Below, piece by piece: positions 8,181 to 16,740 of a stretch of DNA of 64,000 nucleotides; position 1 is the first letter of the stretch; each line of letters starts with the position of its first letter. This DNA is from [Clostridium] saccharolyticum WM1 (lineage in GTDB: Bacteria; Bacillota; Clostridia; Lachnospirales; Lachnospiraceae), in the NCBI RefSeq assembly GCF_000144625.1, contig NC_014376.1, positions 2,108,001 through 2,172,000 of the forward strand, written 5' to 3'. The notes under the pieces were generated by a model. It did no database searches, was not told the origin of the DNA, and was given only the letters and a program-made list of their open reading frames with translations. The translations under genes and the position numbers were made by a program.

Positions 8181-8873
8181 ATGAGTAGAAAAGCTTTAAA
8201 AATGGATGCAAAGGAAGCCATGAGAGAGGCTCTTGTGAGCCCTTATATGGTTACCATAATTTTGGGTGTTATCACCCTTGTATTGTCTGTTGTACAGGGT
8301 TTTCTGGATATATGGCAGGGTATGATCGAAAACGCCGGTGCTTATGATTTGGGTCAGACCGGAGCGTTTGCTGCCAGTAGCATTATTTTCATGATCATTT
8401 CCTTTATTCTCAGCACAATTATCCAGTTTGGGTATCAATCTTACTGTTTAAAGGTTGCAAACAGGGACCAGACTATGTCATATGGAGATTTGTTTGGAAG
8501 TGCAAAATATTTATTAAAAGCCTTAGGATTGACTTTAATGATGGGGCTGTTTACCGTGTTGTGGACCTTGCTTTTTATTATTCCGGGAATCATAGCTGCT
8601 TATAGCTATTCACAGGCCATTTTTATTATGGTTGAGAATCCGGATAAAGGCGTAATGCAATGCATCCGGGAAAGCAAGGAAATGATGGTGGGTCATAAAT
8701 GGGAGTACTTTGTTCTGGAACTGTCCTTTATTTTATGGCAGCTTCTTGGTCTTGTCACCTGCGGTCTGGCTTTCATTTATGTACATCCTTATACAAATGT
8801 TACGCTAGCTAATTATTATAATGCAATAAAGCCGAAAACGGTTGTATATGAGGAAGTATCTATGTTTGAGTAA
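8181..8873 (+). CDS. DUF975 family integral membrane protein
   Basis: The 230-aa protein starts after CAGGAGGAAT. It opens with a basic SRKALKMDAKEAMREALVSPY segment, then has about five hydrophobic segments, including the DUF975 signature TLLFIIPGIIAAYSYSQAIFIM followed by CIRESKEMMVGHKWEYFVLELSF and a C-terminal YTNVTLANYYN. DUF975 proteins are widespread in Firmicutes and lactobacilli; their function is unknown. It appears to be a single-gene unit between recG and udk, with its own AT-rich upstream region (8072-8180) and a hairpin downstream. Confidence 0.85.
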   Translation: MSRKALKMDAKEAMREALVSPYMVTIILGVITLVLSVVQGFLDIWQGMIENAGAYDLGQTGAFAASSIIFMIISFILSTIIQFGYQSYCLKVANRDQTMSYGDLFGSAKYLLKALGLTLMMGLFTVLWTLLFIIPGIIAAYSYSQAIFIMVENPDKGVMQCIRESKEMMVGHKWEYFVLELSFILWQLLGLVTCGLAFIYVHPYTNVTLANYYNAIKPKTVVYEEVSMFE

Positions 8874-8883
8874 ACGGGTCAAA

Positions 8884-8908
8884 GGGTTCAATTTTTAAGA
8901 TTGAATCC
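8884..8908 (+). terminator. Possible weak terminator after the DUF975 gene
   Basis: GGGTTCAAT (8884-8892) pairs with ATTGAATCC (8900-8908), nine pairs with one G-T. No U-run follows, so it may only stabilise the transcript end. Confidence 0.3.
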
Positions 8909-8966
8909 TTGGATTGTCTACGAAGATTTCCTGTATATACCGTTAACAAATGGAGGAGCACGGAAG

Positions 8967-9605
8967 ATGAAGTGTGTGATAATTGGAATTGCCGGGGGGA
9001 CCGGATCAGGGAAGTCTACGTTTACCAACCGGTTAAAGGCTGCGTTTTGCGATGACATAGCAGTTATTTACCATGATAATTATTATAAAAAGCAGGATGA
9101 GCTTTCTTTTGAAGAACGTAAGAAGATGAATTACGATCATCCGGAAGCTTTTGAAACAGAGCTTTTGCTGAAGCAGCTTCAGATGCTGCGGAATGGAAAA
9201 GCGGTTGAATGCCCTGTTTATGATTATTCCATGCACAACCGTTCTCAAAAAGTAGTAAAGGTGGAGCCCAAAAAGGTGATTCTGGTGGAGGGCATCCTGG
9301 TTTTTGCAGATGAGCGCTTAAGACAAATGTTTGATATAAAAATTTTTGTTGAGGCTGATGCCGACGAAAGGATCCTTCGCCGTGTAATCCGCGATGTAAA
9401 GGAAAGAGGCCGGGACATTGAAGGGGTTGTGGAGCAGTATCTTACAACCGTAAAGCCTATGCACTATTTATATGTAGAGCCTACAAAACCTTTGGCTGAT
9501 GTTATTATAAACAGCGGCATGAACGAGGTTGCGTTCCAGTTGGTGAAAACCAATATTGAAAAGATCCTGGAGACCGGAGAAGAGGACGGAAGCGCTTTCC
9601 CATAA
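8967..9605 (+). CDS. udk: Uridine kinase
   Basis: ATG 8967 is preceded by GGAGGA (8952-8957); a longer in-frame reading from 8901 has no ribosome site. The 212-aa protein has the P-loop GGTGSGKST (10-18), YHDNYYK (substrate lid region), the NYDHPEAF motif and the R-rich lid RRVIRDVKERGRDI, followed by YVEPTKPLADVII. It phosphorylates uridine and cytidine to UMP/CMP in pyrimidine salvage using ATP or GTP. The length matches bacterial Udk. It stands alone between the DUF975 gene and the SASP gene. Confidence 0.92.
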   Translation: MKCVIIGIAGGTGSGKSTFTNRLKAAFCDDIAVIYHDNYYKKQDELSFEERKKMNYDHPEAFETELLLKQLQMLRNGKAVECPVYDYSMHNRSQKVVKVEPKKVILVEGILVFADERLRQMFDIKIFVEADADERILRRVIRDVKERGRDIEGVVEQYLTTVKPMHYLYVEPTKPLADVIINSGMNEVAFQLVKTNIEKILETGEEDGSAFP

Positions 9606-9665
9606 GATTGCTTATGAAGTTAAATTTTTTTCCTGAAAATAACAGTTTACGAAAAACCTTCTAGT

Positions 9666-9692
9666 GTATTTCATTCTATTCTTGCCATAATA
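9666..9692 (+). promoter_or_regulatory. Possible sigma-G promoter for the SASP gene
   Basis: CATAATA (9686-9692) fits the sigma-G -10 form CATnnTA, and GTATT (9666-9670) 15 bases upstream resembles its -35. The position, about 75 bases before the SASP start, fits forespore expression known for this family. The -35 is imperfect. Confidence 0.45.
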
Positions 9693-9768
9693 GGAGTGTA
9701 GCACAAAACACACCATGAATAATTTAAATTAAAAACATGGTGAATAGATGAAAAGGAGGCATATCATT

Positions 9769-9972
9769 ATGTCAGGAAGATCTAATACTACAAATGTACC
9801 AGAAGCAAAAGAAGCAATGGATCGTTTTAAAATGGAAGTAGCCAACGAGATTGGTGTTCCTTTAACCAATGGTTACAACGGTAACTTAACTTCCGCTCAG
9901 AATGGTTCTGTAGGCGGTTATATGGTTAAGAAGATGATCGAAGCCCAGGAAAGACAGATGGCAGGTAAATAA
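9769..9972 (+). CDS. Alpha/beta-type small acid-soluble spore protein
   Basis: The ATG at 9769 is nine bases from AAAGGAGG; an in-frame ATG at 9748 lies before that site and is unlikely. The 67-aa protein has the two conserved SASP blocks: MDRFKMEVANEIGVPL, which includes the E-I site expected for the GPR germination protease, and NGNLTSAQNGSVGGYMVKKMIE. These proteins coat and protect DNA in the dormant spore and supply amino acids on germination. The gene is monocistronic, with a large terminator downstream. Confidence 0.95.
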   Translation: MSGRSNTTNVPEAKEAMDRFKMEVANEIGVPLTNGYNGNLTSAQNGSVGGYMVKKMIEAQERQMAGK

Positions 9973-10046
9973 TCTGTAAAAAACAAAAAAACACCCTTCG
10001 GAAATCTCATAATATTCAGATCAGATGAACAATAGAAGGGAAACGG

Positions 10047-10103
10047 GGAGCTGCAGTTTTATAACTGATTATCAGTTATGGAGCTGCGGCTCCTGTCTTT
10101 TTA
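10047..10103 (+). terminator. Large terminator after the SASP gene
   Basis: The outer stem GGAGCTGCAG (10047-10056) pairs with CTGCGGCTCC (10084-10093), ten pairs with one G-T. An inner hairpin ATAACTGA-TTA-TCAGTTAT (10061-10079) sits in the loop. TGTCTTTTTA follows. Confidence 0.72.
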
Positions 10104-10165
10104 TGAGGCAGGTTGGGACTTAAGCTGCCGTGGGGCATTGACTCCGCTTTTTGCGTAACTTTTGG

Positions 10166-10194
10166 TTGTATATCTTGTAAATTCATACTATAAT
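10166..10194 (+). promoter_or_regulatory. rsmD-coaD sigma-A promoter
   Basis: TTGTAT (10166-10171), 17-base spacer, TATAAT (10189-10194); the rsmD start is 31 bases downstream. Confidence 0.75.
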
Positions 10195-10225
10195 GGTTTG
10201 GAAAAATAAAGTGAGGAATTATATC

Positions 10226-10777
10226 ATGAGAGTGATTGCAGGAAAAGCCAGAAGGCTTGTTTTGAAGACGATAGAAGGACAGGAAACGCGGCCTACCACT
10301 GACAGGATTAAAGAAACACTTTTTAATATGATTCAGGGGGACTTGCCTGGCTGCTGTTTTTTGGATTTATTTTCCGGAAGCGGAGCCATCGGAATTGAGG
10401 CATTGAGCCGGGGTGCCGGACTGGCAGTTTTGGTGGAACAAAATCCAAAGGCAGCAGAATGCATCCGTGAAAATCTGAAGACTACTAAACTGGAAGATGA
10501 CGCTATTGTCATGAACTGTGACGTTATGACCGGGCTTGGCAGGCTGGAAGGAAAGGGGCATGTGTTTGATTTGGTATTTATGGATCCTCCGTATCAGGAA
10601 GGCTGGGAAAAGAGGGTTTTGCAGTACCTGGCTGATTCACCGCTGATCCATGAGGATACCACCATCATCGTGGAGGCGGCCCTGGAAACCTCTTTTGACT
10701 ATCTGGAGGAAATGGGGTACCGGATCAAAAGGATCAAGGATTATAAGACGAATAAACATGTATTTGTATCAAGGTAA
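10226..10777 (+). CDS. rsmD: 16S rRNA (guanine966-N2)-methyltransferase
   Basis: ATG 10226 opens MRVIAGKARRLVLKT, the normal family N-terminus; an earlier in-frame ATG (10193) overlaps the -10 box and is unlikely. The 183-aa protein has RPTTDRIKETLFNM, the SAM-binding loop FLDLFSGSGAIGIEALSRG and the catalytic motif IV FMDPPY. RsmD methylates G966 of 16S rRNA during small-subunit assembly. It is paired with coaD exactly as in B. subtilis ylbH-ylbI. The length is typical. Confidence 0.93.
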   Translation: MRVIAGKARRLVLKTIEGQETRPTTDRIKETLFNMIQGDLPGCCFLDLFSGSGAIGIEALSRGAGLAVLVEQNPKAAECIRENLKTTKLEDDAIVMNCDVMTGLGRLEGKGHVFDLVFMDPPYQEGWEKRVLQYLADSPLIHEDTTIIVEAALETSFDYLEEMGYRIKRIKDYKTNKHVFVSR

Positions 10778-10856
10778 TAATTATAGGAAGAGATTCTTTT
10801 GAGCAAGTTATGATACTTAAAAAATACGGGCGATAAATGATAAAGGAAGAGATTGT

Positions 10857-11345
10857 ATGAGAAAAGCAGTGTACCCGGGTAGTTTTGATCCGGTAACCTT
10901 TGGCCATCTGGATATTATTGAACGATCCGCCAGGATGTCAGATCATTTAATCATAGGAGTTTTAAATAATTATTCAAAAACTCCGTTGTTTTCTGTAGAA
11001 GAACGTGTTAATATGTTAAAGAGCCTTACCAAAGACCTTCCCAATGTGGAGGTAATCGCGTTTGGCGGGCTTTTGGTTGATTTTGTACGAGCCAATCAGG
11101 CGGATGCGGTCATTCGCGGGCTACGGGCGGTAACGGATTTTGAATATGAATTGCAGATCGCACAGACAAACCGGGTTATGGCTCCGGAGATTGATACTGT
11201 GTTTTTGACGACGAATTTAAAATATTCTTACTTGAGTTCCAGCATTGTGAAGGAGATTGCCTCCTATGGCGGAGAGATAAACACGTTTGTGCCTCCATGT
11301 GTTGCTGAGCGTGTGATGAAAAAGATGGAAGATAGAATGAAATAA
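10857..11345 (+). CDS. coaD: Phosphopantetheine adenylyltransferase
   Basis: The 162-aa protein starts [20 protein letters not shown], which contains the (H)xGH nucleotidyl-transfer motif (TFGH), and includes [18 protein letters not shown] and the late [17 protein letters not shown] segment that replaces ISSTxIR. It makes dephospho-CoA from 4'-phosphopantetheine and ATP, the penultimate CoA step. The ribosome site is AAAGGAAGA. It is in the same transcription unit as rsmD (79-base gap) and probably continues into the coiled-coil gene downstream. Confidence 0.95.
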   Translation: MRKAVYPGSFDPVTFGHLDIIERSARMSDHLIIGVLNNYSKTPLFSVEERVNMLKSLTKDLPNVEVIAFGGLLVDFVRANQADAVIRGLRAVTDFEYELQIAQTNRVMAPEIDTVFLTTNLKYSYLSSSIVKEIASYGGEINTFVPPCVAERVMKKMEDRMK

Positions 11346-11365
11346 GAGTAAGGAGTGTTCTTATT

Positions 11366-11947
11366 ATGATGAGCAGAATTGAACAGTTAATTGGTGAAAT
11401 TGAAGAATATATTGACAGCTGCAAGTACCAGCCTCTATCCAACAGCAAGATCGTGGTCAACAGGGATGAGCTGGAAGAGCTTCTGGTGGAGCTCCGTTTG
11501 AGAATTCCTGATGAAATCAAGCAGTACCAGAAGATCATCAGCAACCGGGATGCAATTATGAATGAGGCCCGTCAGCAGGCGGATTCTATTCTGGCCCAGG
11601 CCAATGCTCAGACCAATGAGCTGGTCAATGAACATGAGATCATGCAGAAAGCATATGCCCAGGCCAATGATATTATAGAACAGGCCAATCAGCAGGCCCA
11701 GCAGATTGTGGAACAGGCGGTTGCCGATGCCAACGGCATCAGACAAAGCTCTGTTCAGTATACGGATGATATGTTAAAGAGCCTTCAGACCATTATCAGT
11801 CATTCCATGGAAGGGGCACAGGGCCGTTTTGACGCCTTTATGACCTCCATGCAGTCAAGCTATGACATCGTCTCTTCCAACCGCCAGGAGCTGACAGGAG
11901 CCGTCATGCCCGTTACAGGAACAGAGGAAATCGGGACAACAGAATAA
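11366..11947 (+). CDS. Coiled-coil protein of unknown function, 193 aa
   Basis: The protein starts MMSRIEQLIGEIEEYIDSCK and has a long Ala/Gln/Glu-rich coiled coil from about residue 60 to 130, with repeated QAN and QAQ patterns (ILAQANAQTNELV, IIEQANQQAQQIVEQA). There is no signal peptide or membrane segment. Such proteins are often labelled 'ATPase' or F0 subunit b by composition; I see no Walker motif, so that label is not supported. Position next to coaD and opposite ylbJ hints at a cell-envelope or division helper, like DivIVA-type proteins, but this is only a guess. Its last 35 bases overlap the end of ylbJ, tail to tail. Confidence 0.8.
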   Translation: MMSRIEQLIGEIEEYIDSCKYQPLSNSKIVVNRDELEELLVELRLRIPDEIKQYQKIISNRDAIMNEARQQADSILAQANAQTNELVNEHEIMQKAYAQANDIIEQANQQAQQIVEQAVADANGIRQSSVQYTDDMLKSLQTIISHSMEGAQGRFDAFMTSMQSSYDIVSSNRQELTGAVMPVTGTEEIGTTE

Positions 11948-12830
11948 ATAGTATGATGGTAAGGATGCTGTGAAGCACTTTCCAGGTTACATAGTGCCGG
12001 ATGGATAATCCGGCATTTTTTATAACACTCTTTGTCTGAAAGATGCCTGATAAACCTCCGAATGCTGTCACCACACCGATCCATAAGCCGCCTGACATTC
12101 CTGAAAAGGCCTGGGAGACGGCCTTGATCCCGGTAGTGATTTCCACAAATCCAAGGATGACTGCCTTATATTGGGGAACATTTATTGGAATCGTAGTTAT
12201 GTAAAGAGCCAGGATGGAAAAGAGCATGATATATCCCCCTATTTTAACCATGACCTCACAGGAATCCATCAGGCTTTCGTCAAAGGATTTGCAGGATTCC
12301 CTGGCAATGGGCAGAGATTTAGCCGGCCCGTGAATGCCATAATAGATCCGGGCCGCAAAGGAAAGAGGAATGATAGGCAGGTAGACACAGGCAAGGATCA
12401 GCCAGACCGGCACAGATGGAGAAAGGTTTGCGGCGGTATAGCCTAACAGGAACATGGGGCTTGGGTGGTTGCAGATGGCTAAAAGGTATTTTCCCTCTTT
12501 TTCTGAGATGAGGTTATTGTCCATAAAATCACTGCAGGTTCTGGCTCCCATAGGGTAGCCGCACAAAAGTCCGGAAACCAGGGTGTAGCTGCCTGCATCT
12601 GAGAGGCAAAAGAATCGATGTAAAATTCCCCTGACGGGAAAAATAAGGATGCGGATTGCATTTAAGGCCACGATGACATTGGAACAGATCATAAACGGCA
12701 GAAGAGTGGGTACGACTACAGAGCCCCATAATACCAGTCCGTTTCTTGCCCCTTCAAAGGCTGTGGAGGGAAAACGGAGCAGCAGGACCAAAGCCGCCAC
12801 GGAAAGCAGACGGAAAAAGGATTTTTTCAT
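11913..12830 (-). CDS. ylbJ: YlbJ-type sporulation integral membrane protein
   Basis: I take the ATG at 12830 (AGGTG upstream) over the GTG two codons earlier. The 305-aa protein has an N-terminal signal/membrane helix and about eight hydrophobic segments. A nucleoside-recognition (Gate) pattern is seen in GLVLWGSVVVPTLLPFMI, and the signature GLLCGYPMGARTCSDF plus AICNHPSPMFLLGY. YlbJ of B. subtilis is a sigma-E gene needed for spore cortex formation. Here it lies beside coaD as in Bacillus, but on the opposite strand, converging on the coiled-coil gene with a 35-base antisense overlap. Confidence 0.87.
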   Translation of the reverse strand: MKKSFFRLLSVAALVLLLRFPSTAFEGARNGLVLWGSVVVPTLLPFMICSNVIVALNAIRILIFPVRGILHRFFCLSDAGSYTLVSGLLCGYPMGARTCSDFMDNNLISEKEGKYLLAICNHPSPMFLLGYTAANLSPSVPVWLILACVYLPIIPLSFAARIYYGIHGPAKSLPIARESCKSFDESLMDSCEVMVKIGGYIMLFSILALYITTIPINVPQYKAVILGFVEITTGIKAVSQAFSGMSGGLWIGVVTAFGGLSGIFQTKSVIKNAGLSIRHYVTWKVLHSILTIILFILLSRFPLFL

Positions 12831-12872
12831 GTACACCTGAATAGATTGTTTTATATAATTATATGAAATGGC

Positions 12873-13691
12873 ATGACTGATATGATGGTGATTCTTCTTT
12901 TCATCCTCATCCTCTCCGTTTTTCAGGTGACCATGATTGATTACCTGTACAATAATCCTACGTTCTATCAGCTTGATGCTTATACATGGGAAAGTGATGA
13001 TTTCAGAAGCTTGCAGCTTGGAAAAATGGTGGCGGAATGGGACTCTCTTGATTATGATACCTTAACCTCCTTAATGGTGGAGCACCAGTATGATTTAACC
13101 GGAGTCAAAGACCCGGATACTCATACGGACAGACTTTTAAAGGTAAAGCCTGCGGAATACCGGAAGCTTCGTCAGGCATATGAAACCCTGTTAAGTGATT
13201 TGAAGTTTTTCCCGGTTCCCTTAACTACTTTGCCCGGTTCCCCTGATATAAGCTACCAGAACGGCTGGATGGATACCAGGACTTATGGAGGGGAACGGGG
13301 ACATGAAGGATGCGACATCATGGGAACAGAACGGCCCAGAGGTTATTATCCGGTGGTCAGCATGAGCGACGGAGCAGTGGAAAAGGTGGGCTGGCTGGAA
13401 AAGGGCGGCTGGCGGATCGGAATCCGGACTCCGAAAGGGGCATATCTGTACTATGCCCATCTATACGGTTACAGCAGGCAGTGGAAGGAAGGAGACGCGG
13501 TAAAGGCAGGAGAGCTGCTGGGGTTTATGGGGGATACCGGCTACAGCCAGGTTGAGGGGACTACTGGTAATTTCCCGGTCCATTTGCATGTGGGGATTTA
13601 TCTGCAGACCGACCATCATGAGGAGATGAGTGTGAATCCTTACTGGGTTTTAAAATATCTGGAGAAATACCGTTTGAAATATTCGTATTAG
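12873..13691 (+). CDS. M23-family (LytM-like) membrane-anchored metallopeptidase
   Basis: The N-terminus (about 4-22) is a hydrophobic anchor. Residues about 30-110 are an unrecognised region. The peptidase domain holds GHEGCDIMG (the HxxxD zinc half), a central GWRIGI beta region with YLYYAHLYG, GDAVKAGELLGFMGDTG and the terminal HLHVGIYL (HxH). All zinc ligands appear present. Such enzymes cut peptidoglycan cross-links at the cell surface. The gene is divergent from ylbJ with only 42 bases between starts, so the two promoters must overlap; this pairing suggests, but does not prove, a sporulation role like SpoIIQ or LytH. The ribosome site is poor. Confidence 0.83.
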   Translation: MTDMMVILLFILILSVFQVTMIDYLYNNPTFYQLDAYTWESDDFRSLQLGKMVAEWDSLDYDTLTSLMVEHQYDLTGVKDPDTHTDRLLKVKPAEYRKLRQAYETLLSDLKFFPVPLTTLPGSPDISYQNGWMDTRTYGGERGHEGCDIMGTERPRGYYPVVSMSDGAVEKVGWLEKGGWRIGIRTPKGAYLYYAHLYGYSRQWKEGDAVKAGELLGFMGDTGYSQVEGTTGNFPVHLHVGIYLQTDHHEEMSVNPYWVLKYLEKYRLKYSY

Positions 13692-13844
13692 TAATATTAT
13701 ATAAACTTAAAGATGTTTTCATTTGGCCGATCAAGCCAATCTTTTATCGAAACTTACCTTGCAAATTTTGATAAGCTATATTAAGATTGCTTACATAGGA
13801 ATAATTTACTTTAAACTTCCTTGATGCAAGATGGGAGCGACAAC

Positions 13845-15209
13845 GTGAAAGAACGAATGATTTCGGAAGAATTTTTAAATAAGATGAACGATTTATTAGG
13901 GCAGGAGGAGTATGAGGCATACTTAAAAACCTTTGAAGAAGAACGGCTGTATGGACTTCGTGTCAATACCCTCAAAATAACCCCGGAAAAATTTACAGAA
14001 ATGACTGCCCTTAAGCTGAAGCCGGTACCCTGGATCCCAAACGGCTTTTACTATGAGGGAGACGAACGTCCGGCCAAAGATCCATATTATTACGCCGGAC
14101 TTTATTATCTCCAGGAACCCAGTGCCATGACGCCGGCAAGCCTGCTGAACATAGTACCGGGGGATAAGGTCCTAGACCTATGTGCAGCGCCCGGAGGGAA
14201 AAGCACGGAACTGGGGGCAAAGCTGAAAGGAAAAGGACTTTTGGTGTCCAATGACATCAGCAGCTCCAGGGCAAAGGCATTGCTTAAGAACCTGGAATTG
14301 TGGGGAATCGGAAATATTTGTGTCACCAGTGAGGAACCAAAGAAATTAAAGGAAGCCTTCGGTGAATTTTTTGATAAGATACTGGTTGATGCTCCTTGCT
14401 CGGGAGAAGGGATGTTCCGCAAGGATGGGGATATGGTGAAAAGCTATGAAGAACACGGGCCGGAATATTATGCCGGGATCCAACGGGAGATTATGGATCA
14501 GGCGGTGGATATGCTGGTGGCCGGCGGATTTCTTTTATATTCCACCTGTACATTTTCCCTATGTGAAAATGAGGATATTATCAGAAGGACTCTGGAACTT
14601 CATAAGGATATGGAGCTGATCAGCCTTCCCCTTTTTGAAGGGGCCAGCGGCGGGATCAGCCTTTCCGGATGTCTTCGCCTCTTTCCTCATAAGATCAGGG
14701 GAGAAGGCCATTTTATGGCATTGCTGAAAAAGAAGGGATCACCGGCAGACCATAAAGCCTGGGAGCAAGAAACCAGGAAACAGCCTCCTCTTCCTGAGGA
14801 ACTTTCGGATTTCCTGTCCATGGTTTCAATGCCTATGGAGCAATCCCGCATCCGGATCAAGAAGGATATGGTTTACTACTTACCGGAATATTTTCCGGAA
14901 TATGCAGGCGGCCTGCGCTATCTAAGGACCGGTCTTTTGCTGGGAGAAATGAAAAAGGGACGTTTTGAACCGGGACAGGCCTTTGCCATGGCCTTAAGGC
15001 CGGAAGAGTTCAAACAGACCATTTCCTGGGAAAAGCAGGATGAAAGGGTGATCCGTTATTTAAAAGGAGAAACCATTTCCTTAAAAGGGGAGGAGGGACC
15101 TTTAAAAGGCTGGTGTCTTGTGTGTGTGGAAGGCTTTCCTCTTGGTTTTGCCAAGGGGAGCGGGGCTGCATTGAAAAATAAATACTATCCGGGATGGCGG
15201 TGGCAATAA
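13845..15209 (+). CDS. rsmF: NOL1/NOP2/Sun-family rRNA cytosine-C5 methyltransferase (RsmF-like)
   Basis: GTG 13845 is seven bases after GGGAGC; ATG 13824 and ATG 13857 are alternatives. The roughly 454-aa protein has an N-terminal RsmF-type domain, the SAM loop VLDLCAAPGGKSTELGAKLKG, catalytic motifs DAPCSGEGMFRKD (IV) and YSTCTFSLCENE (VI, with its cysteine), and a C-terminal PUA-like extension of about 150 residues. It modifies cytosines in 16S rRNA; the exact site cannot be read from sequence. Its stop overlaps the ATG of the pseudouridine synthase, giving coupled translation of two RNA-modifying enzymes. Confidence 0.88.
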   Translation: MKERMISEEFLNKMNDLLGQEEYEAYLKTFEEERLYGLRVNTLKITPEKFTEMTALKLKPVPWIPNGFYYEGDERPAKDPYYYAGLYYLQEPSAMTPASLLNIVPGDKVLDLCAAPGGKSTELGAKLKGKGLLVSNDISSSRAKALLKNLELWGIGNICVTSEEPKKLKEAFGEFFDKILVDAPCSGEGMFRKDGDMVKSYEEHGPEYYAGIQREIMDQAVDMLVAGGFLLYSTCTFSLCENEDIIRRTLELHKDMELISLPLFEGASGGISLSGCLRLFPHKIRGEGHFMALLKKKGSPADHKAWEQETRKQPPLPEELSDFLSMVSMPMEQSRIRIKKDMVYYLPEYFPEYAGGLRYLRTGLLLGEMKKGRFEPGQAFAMALRPEEFKQTISWEKQDERVIRYLKGETISLKGEEGPLKGWCLVCVEGFPLGFAKGSGAALKNKYYPGWRWQ

Positions 15210-15934
15210 TGAAGGAGCTAAGACTTGATAAATATTTAACAGAAATGGGAGAAGGTACCCGCAGCCAGATCAAGGAAATGGCCAGAAAAGGCAGGATTTT
15301 CGTAGACGGACAACCGGAGAAAAAGACGGAGCGAAAGATCCATCCGGAACAAAATCAGGTTTCTGTGGATGGGCGTCCGGTGTCCTATGTACGGTATGAA
15401 TATTATATGCTGAACAAGCCTCAGGGGGTGGTATCCGCCACTGAGGATTCCCGCTATGATACGGTGATCAGCCTTATTAAGTCGCGGAAGAGGGATGATC
15501 TTTTCCCGGTAGGCCGGCTGGACATTGACACAGAAGGGCTTCTTCTTATAACCAATGACGGAGATCTGGCCCATCAGCTTTTGTCTCCTAAAAAGCATGT
15601 AGATAAGGTTTATTTTGCCCGGATTCAGGGTGAGCTTCCCCCTGATGCAAAAGAGCAGATGGAGGAAGGGCTTGTGCTATCCGACGGAACGCCTACCATG
15701 CCTGCTCACCTGGAGGTGCTGAAGCAGGGAAGGGAGGAATCGTCTTTAGAAATCCTCCTGACCATACGGGAAGGAAAATTCCATCAGGTAAAACGGATGT
15801 TTGAAACTCTGGGCTGCCGTGTGATATACTTAAAAAGAATGACAATGGGAAGCCTTACTCTTGATGAAGCCTTGGCGCCGGGTGAATACCGCCCGCTTTC
15901 AGAAGAAGAGATCCTGAATTTAAAAAGTCATTGA
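15209..15934 (+). CDS. RsuA/RluB/E/F-family pseudouridine synthase
   Basis: ATG 15209 overlaps the previous stop as TAATG; an upstream in-frame ATG (15194) would lie inside that gene. The 241-aa protein carries an S4 domain (LDKYLTEMGEGTRSQIKEMARKGRIFVDG), then the synthase core with MLNKPQGVVSA, the catalytic-aspartate motif GRLDIDTEGLLLITNDGDL and GKFHQVKRMFETLGC. RsuA modifies U516 of 16S rRNA and RluB a 23S site; sequence alone does not separate them. The gene ends just before two intergenic repeat copies. Confidence 0.9.
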   Translation: MKELRLDKYLTEMGEGTRSQIKEMARKGRIFVDGQPEKKTERKIHPEQNQVSVDGRPVSYVRYEYYMLNKPQGVVSATEDSRYDTVISLIKSRKRDDLFPVGRLDIDTEGLLLITNDGDLAHQLLSPKKHVDKVYFARIQGELPPDAKEQMEEGLVLSDGTPTMPAHLEVLKQGREESSLEILLTIREGKFHQVKRMFETLGCRVIYLKRMTMGSLTLDEALAPGEYRPLSEEEILNLKSH

Positions 15935-15941
15935 GACTCTT

Positions 15942-16058
15942 TGGTATCCCTTTACACCCGGTAAAGAGGGGAGGCCCCGGTATGCATGGGCAATCATAAG
16001 GAAACACCCTCCGGGTATCCCTTTATACCAAGAATGCATGGGTAATCATTAGGAAAGG
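15942..16058 (+). repeat. Two tandem degenerate copies of a dispersed intergenic repeat
   Basis: Copy one runs from GGTATCCCTTTACACC (about 15951) to ATGCATGGGCAATCATAAGG (to about 15999). Copy two repeats GGTATCCCTTTATACC (about 16017) and ATGCATGGGTAATCATTAGG (to about 16055). Related copies lie at 18695-18741, 20181-20246 and 47633-47694. All are upstream of + strand genes. Confidence 0.6.
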
Positions 16059-16074
16059 AAGACAAAAGCAGAAG

Positions 16075-16740
16075 ATGTTAGAGGAAAAGAAAGCAGTGAT
16101 TTTTGATCTGGATGGGACCCTGGTTGATTCCATGTGGATGTGGAAATCCATTGATATAGAATTTCTTGGCAGCAGAGGGCTTGCATGTCCGGATGATCTG
16201 CAAAAAGAAATCGAAGGAATGAGCTTTACGGAAACAGCCTTTTATTTTAAAGAGCGTTTCAGGCTGAAGGAATCCATGGAGGAGATCAAGGCTGTGTGGA
16301 CAGAAATGTCCATTGAAAAGTACCGGAATGAGGTCTGGCTAAAGCCGGGAGCCGGTGAATTTCTCCAGTTTATTGCCCAAAAGGGATTAAAGGCTGGAAT
16401 TGCCACCAGTAACGGCAGACAGATGGTGGATGCCGTGATTGATTCCTTAAATATCGGTCACTATTTTCAGGTAGTGGCTACTTCCTGTGAGGTGACGGCA
16501 GGAAAGCCTGCGCCTGATATTTATTTAAAGGTGGCCGGGGATCTTTCCGTGGCACCTGCTCATTGCTTGGTTTTTGAGGATGTGCCAGCCGGAATCATGG
16601 CCGGAAAGAGAGCTGGAATGACAGTTTGTGCCATTGATGATGAATTTTCCAGGGAAATGGAAGAGGAAAAACGGCAGCTGGCCGATTACTTTATCTACGA
16701 CTATCACCAGATATTAAAAAGAAAGGTCGAAAAATCATGA
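16075..16740 (+). CDS. HAD superfamily (subfamily IA) phosphatase/phosphomutase
   Basis: The 221-aa protein has motif I FDLDGTLVDS (10-19, nucleophile Asp11 and acid/base Asp13), motif II ATSNG, the lysine in TAGKPAPDIY (motif III) and the acidic motif IV FEDVPAGIMAG. A helical cap lies between residues 20 and 85. Relatives include beta-phosphoglucomutases and phosphoglycolate phosphatases; the substrate cannot be read. The final ATGATG overlaps the start of the YgiQ gene, so the two are translationally coupled. Confidence 0.9.
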   Translation: MLEEKKAVIFDLDGTLVDSMWMWKSIDIEFLGSRGLACPDDLQKEIEGMSFTETAFYFKERFRLKESMEEIKAVWTEMSIEKYRNEVWLKPGAGEFLQFIAQKGLKAGIATSNGRQMVDAVIDSLNIGHYFQVVATSCEVTAGKPAPDIYLKVAGDLSVAPAHCLVFEDVPAGIMAGKRAGMTVCAIDDEFSREMEEEKRQLADYFIYDYHQILKRKVEKS

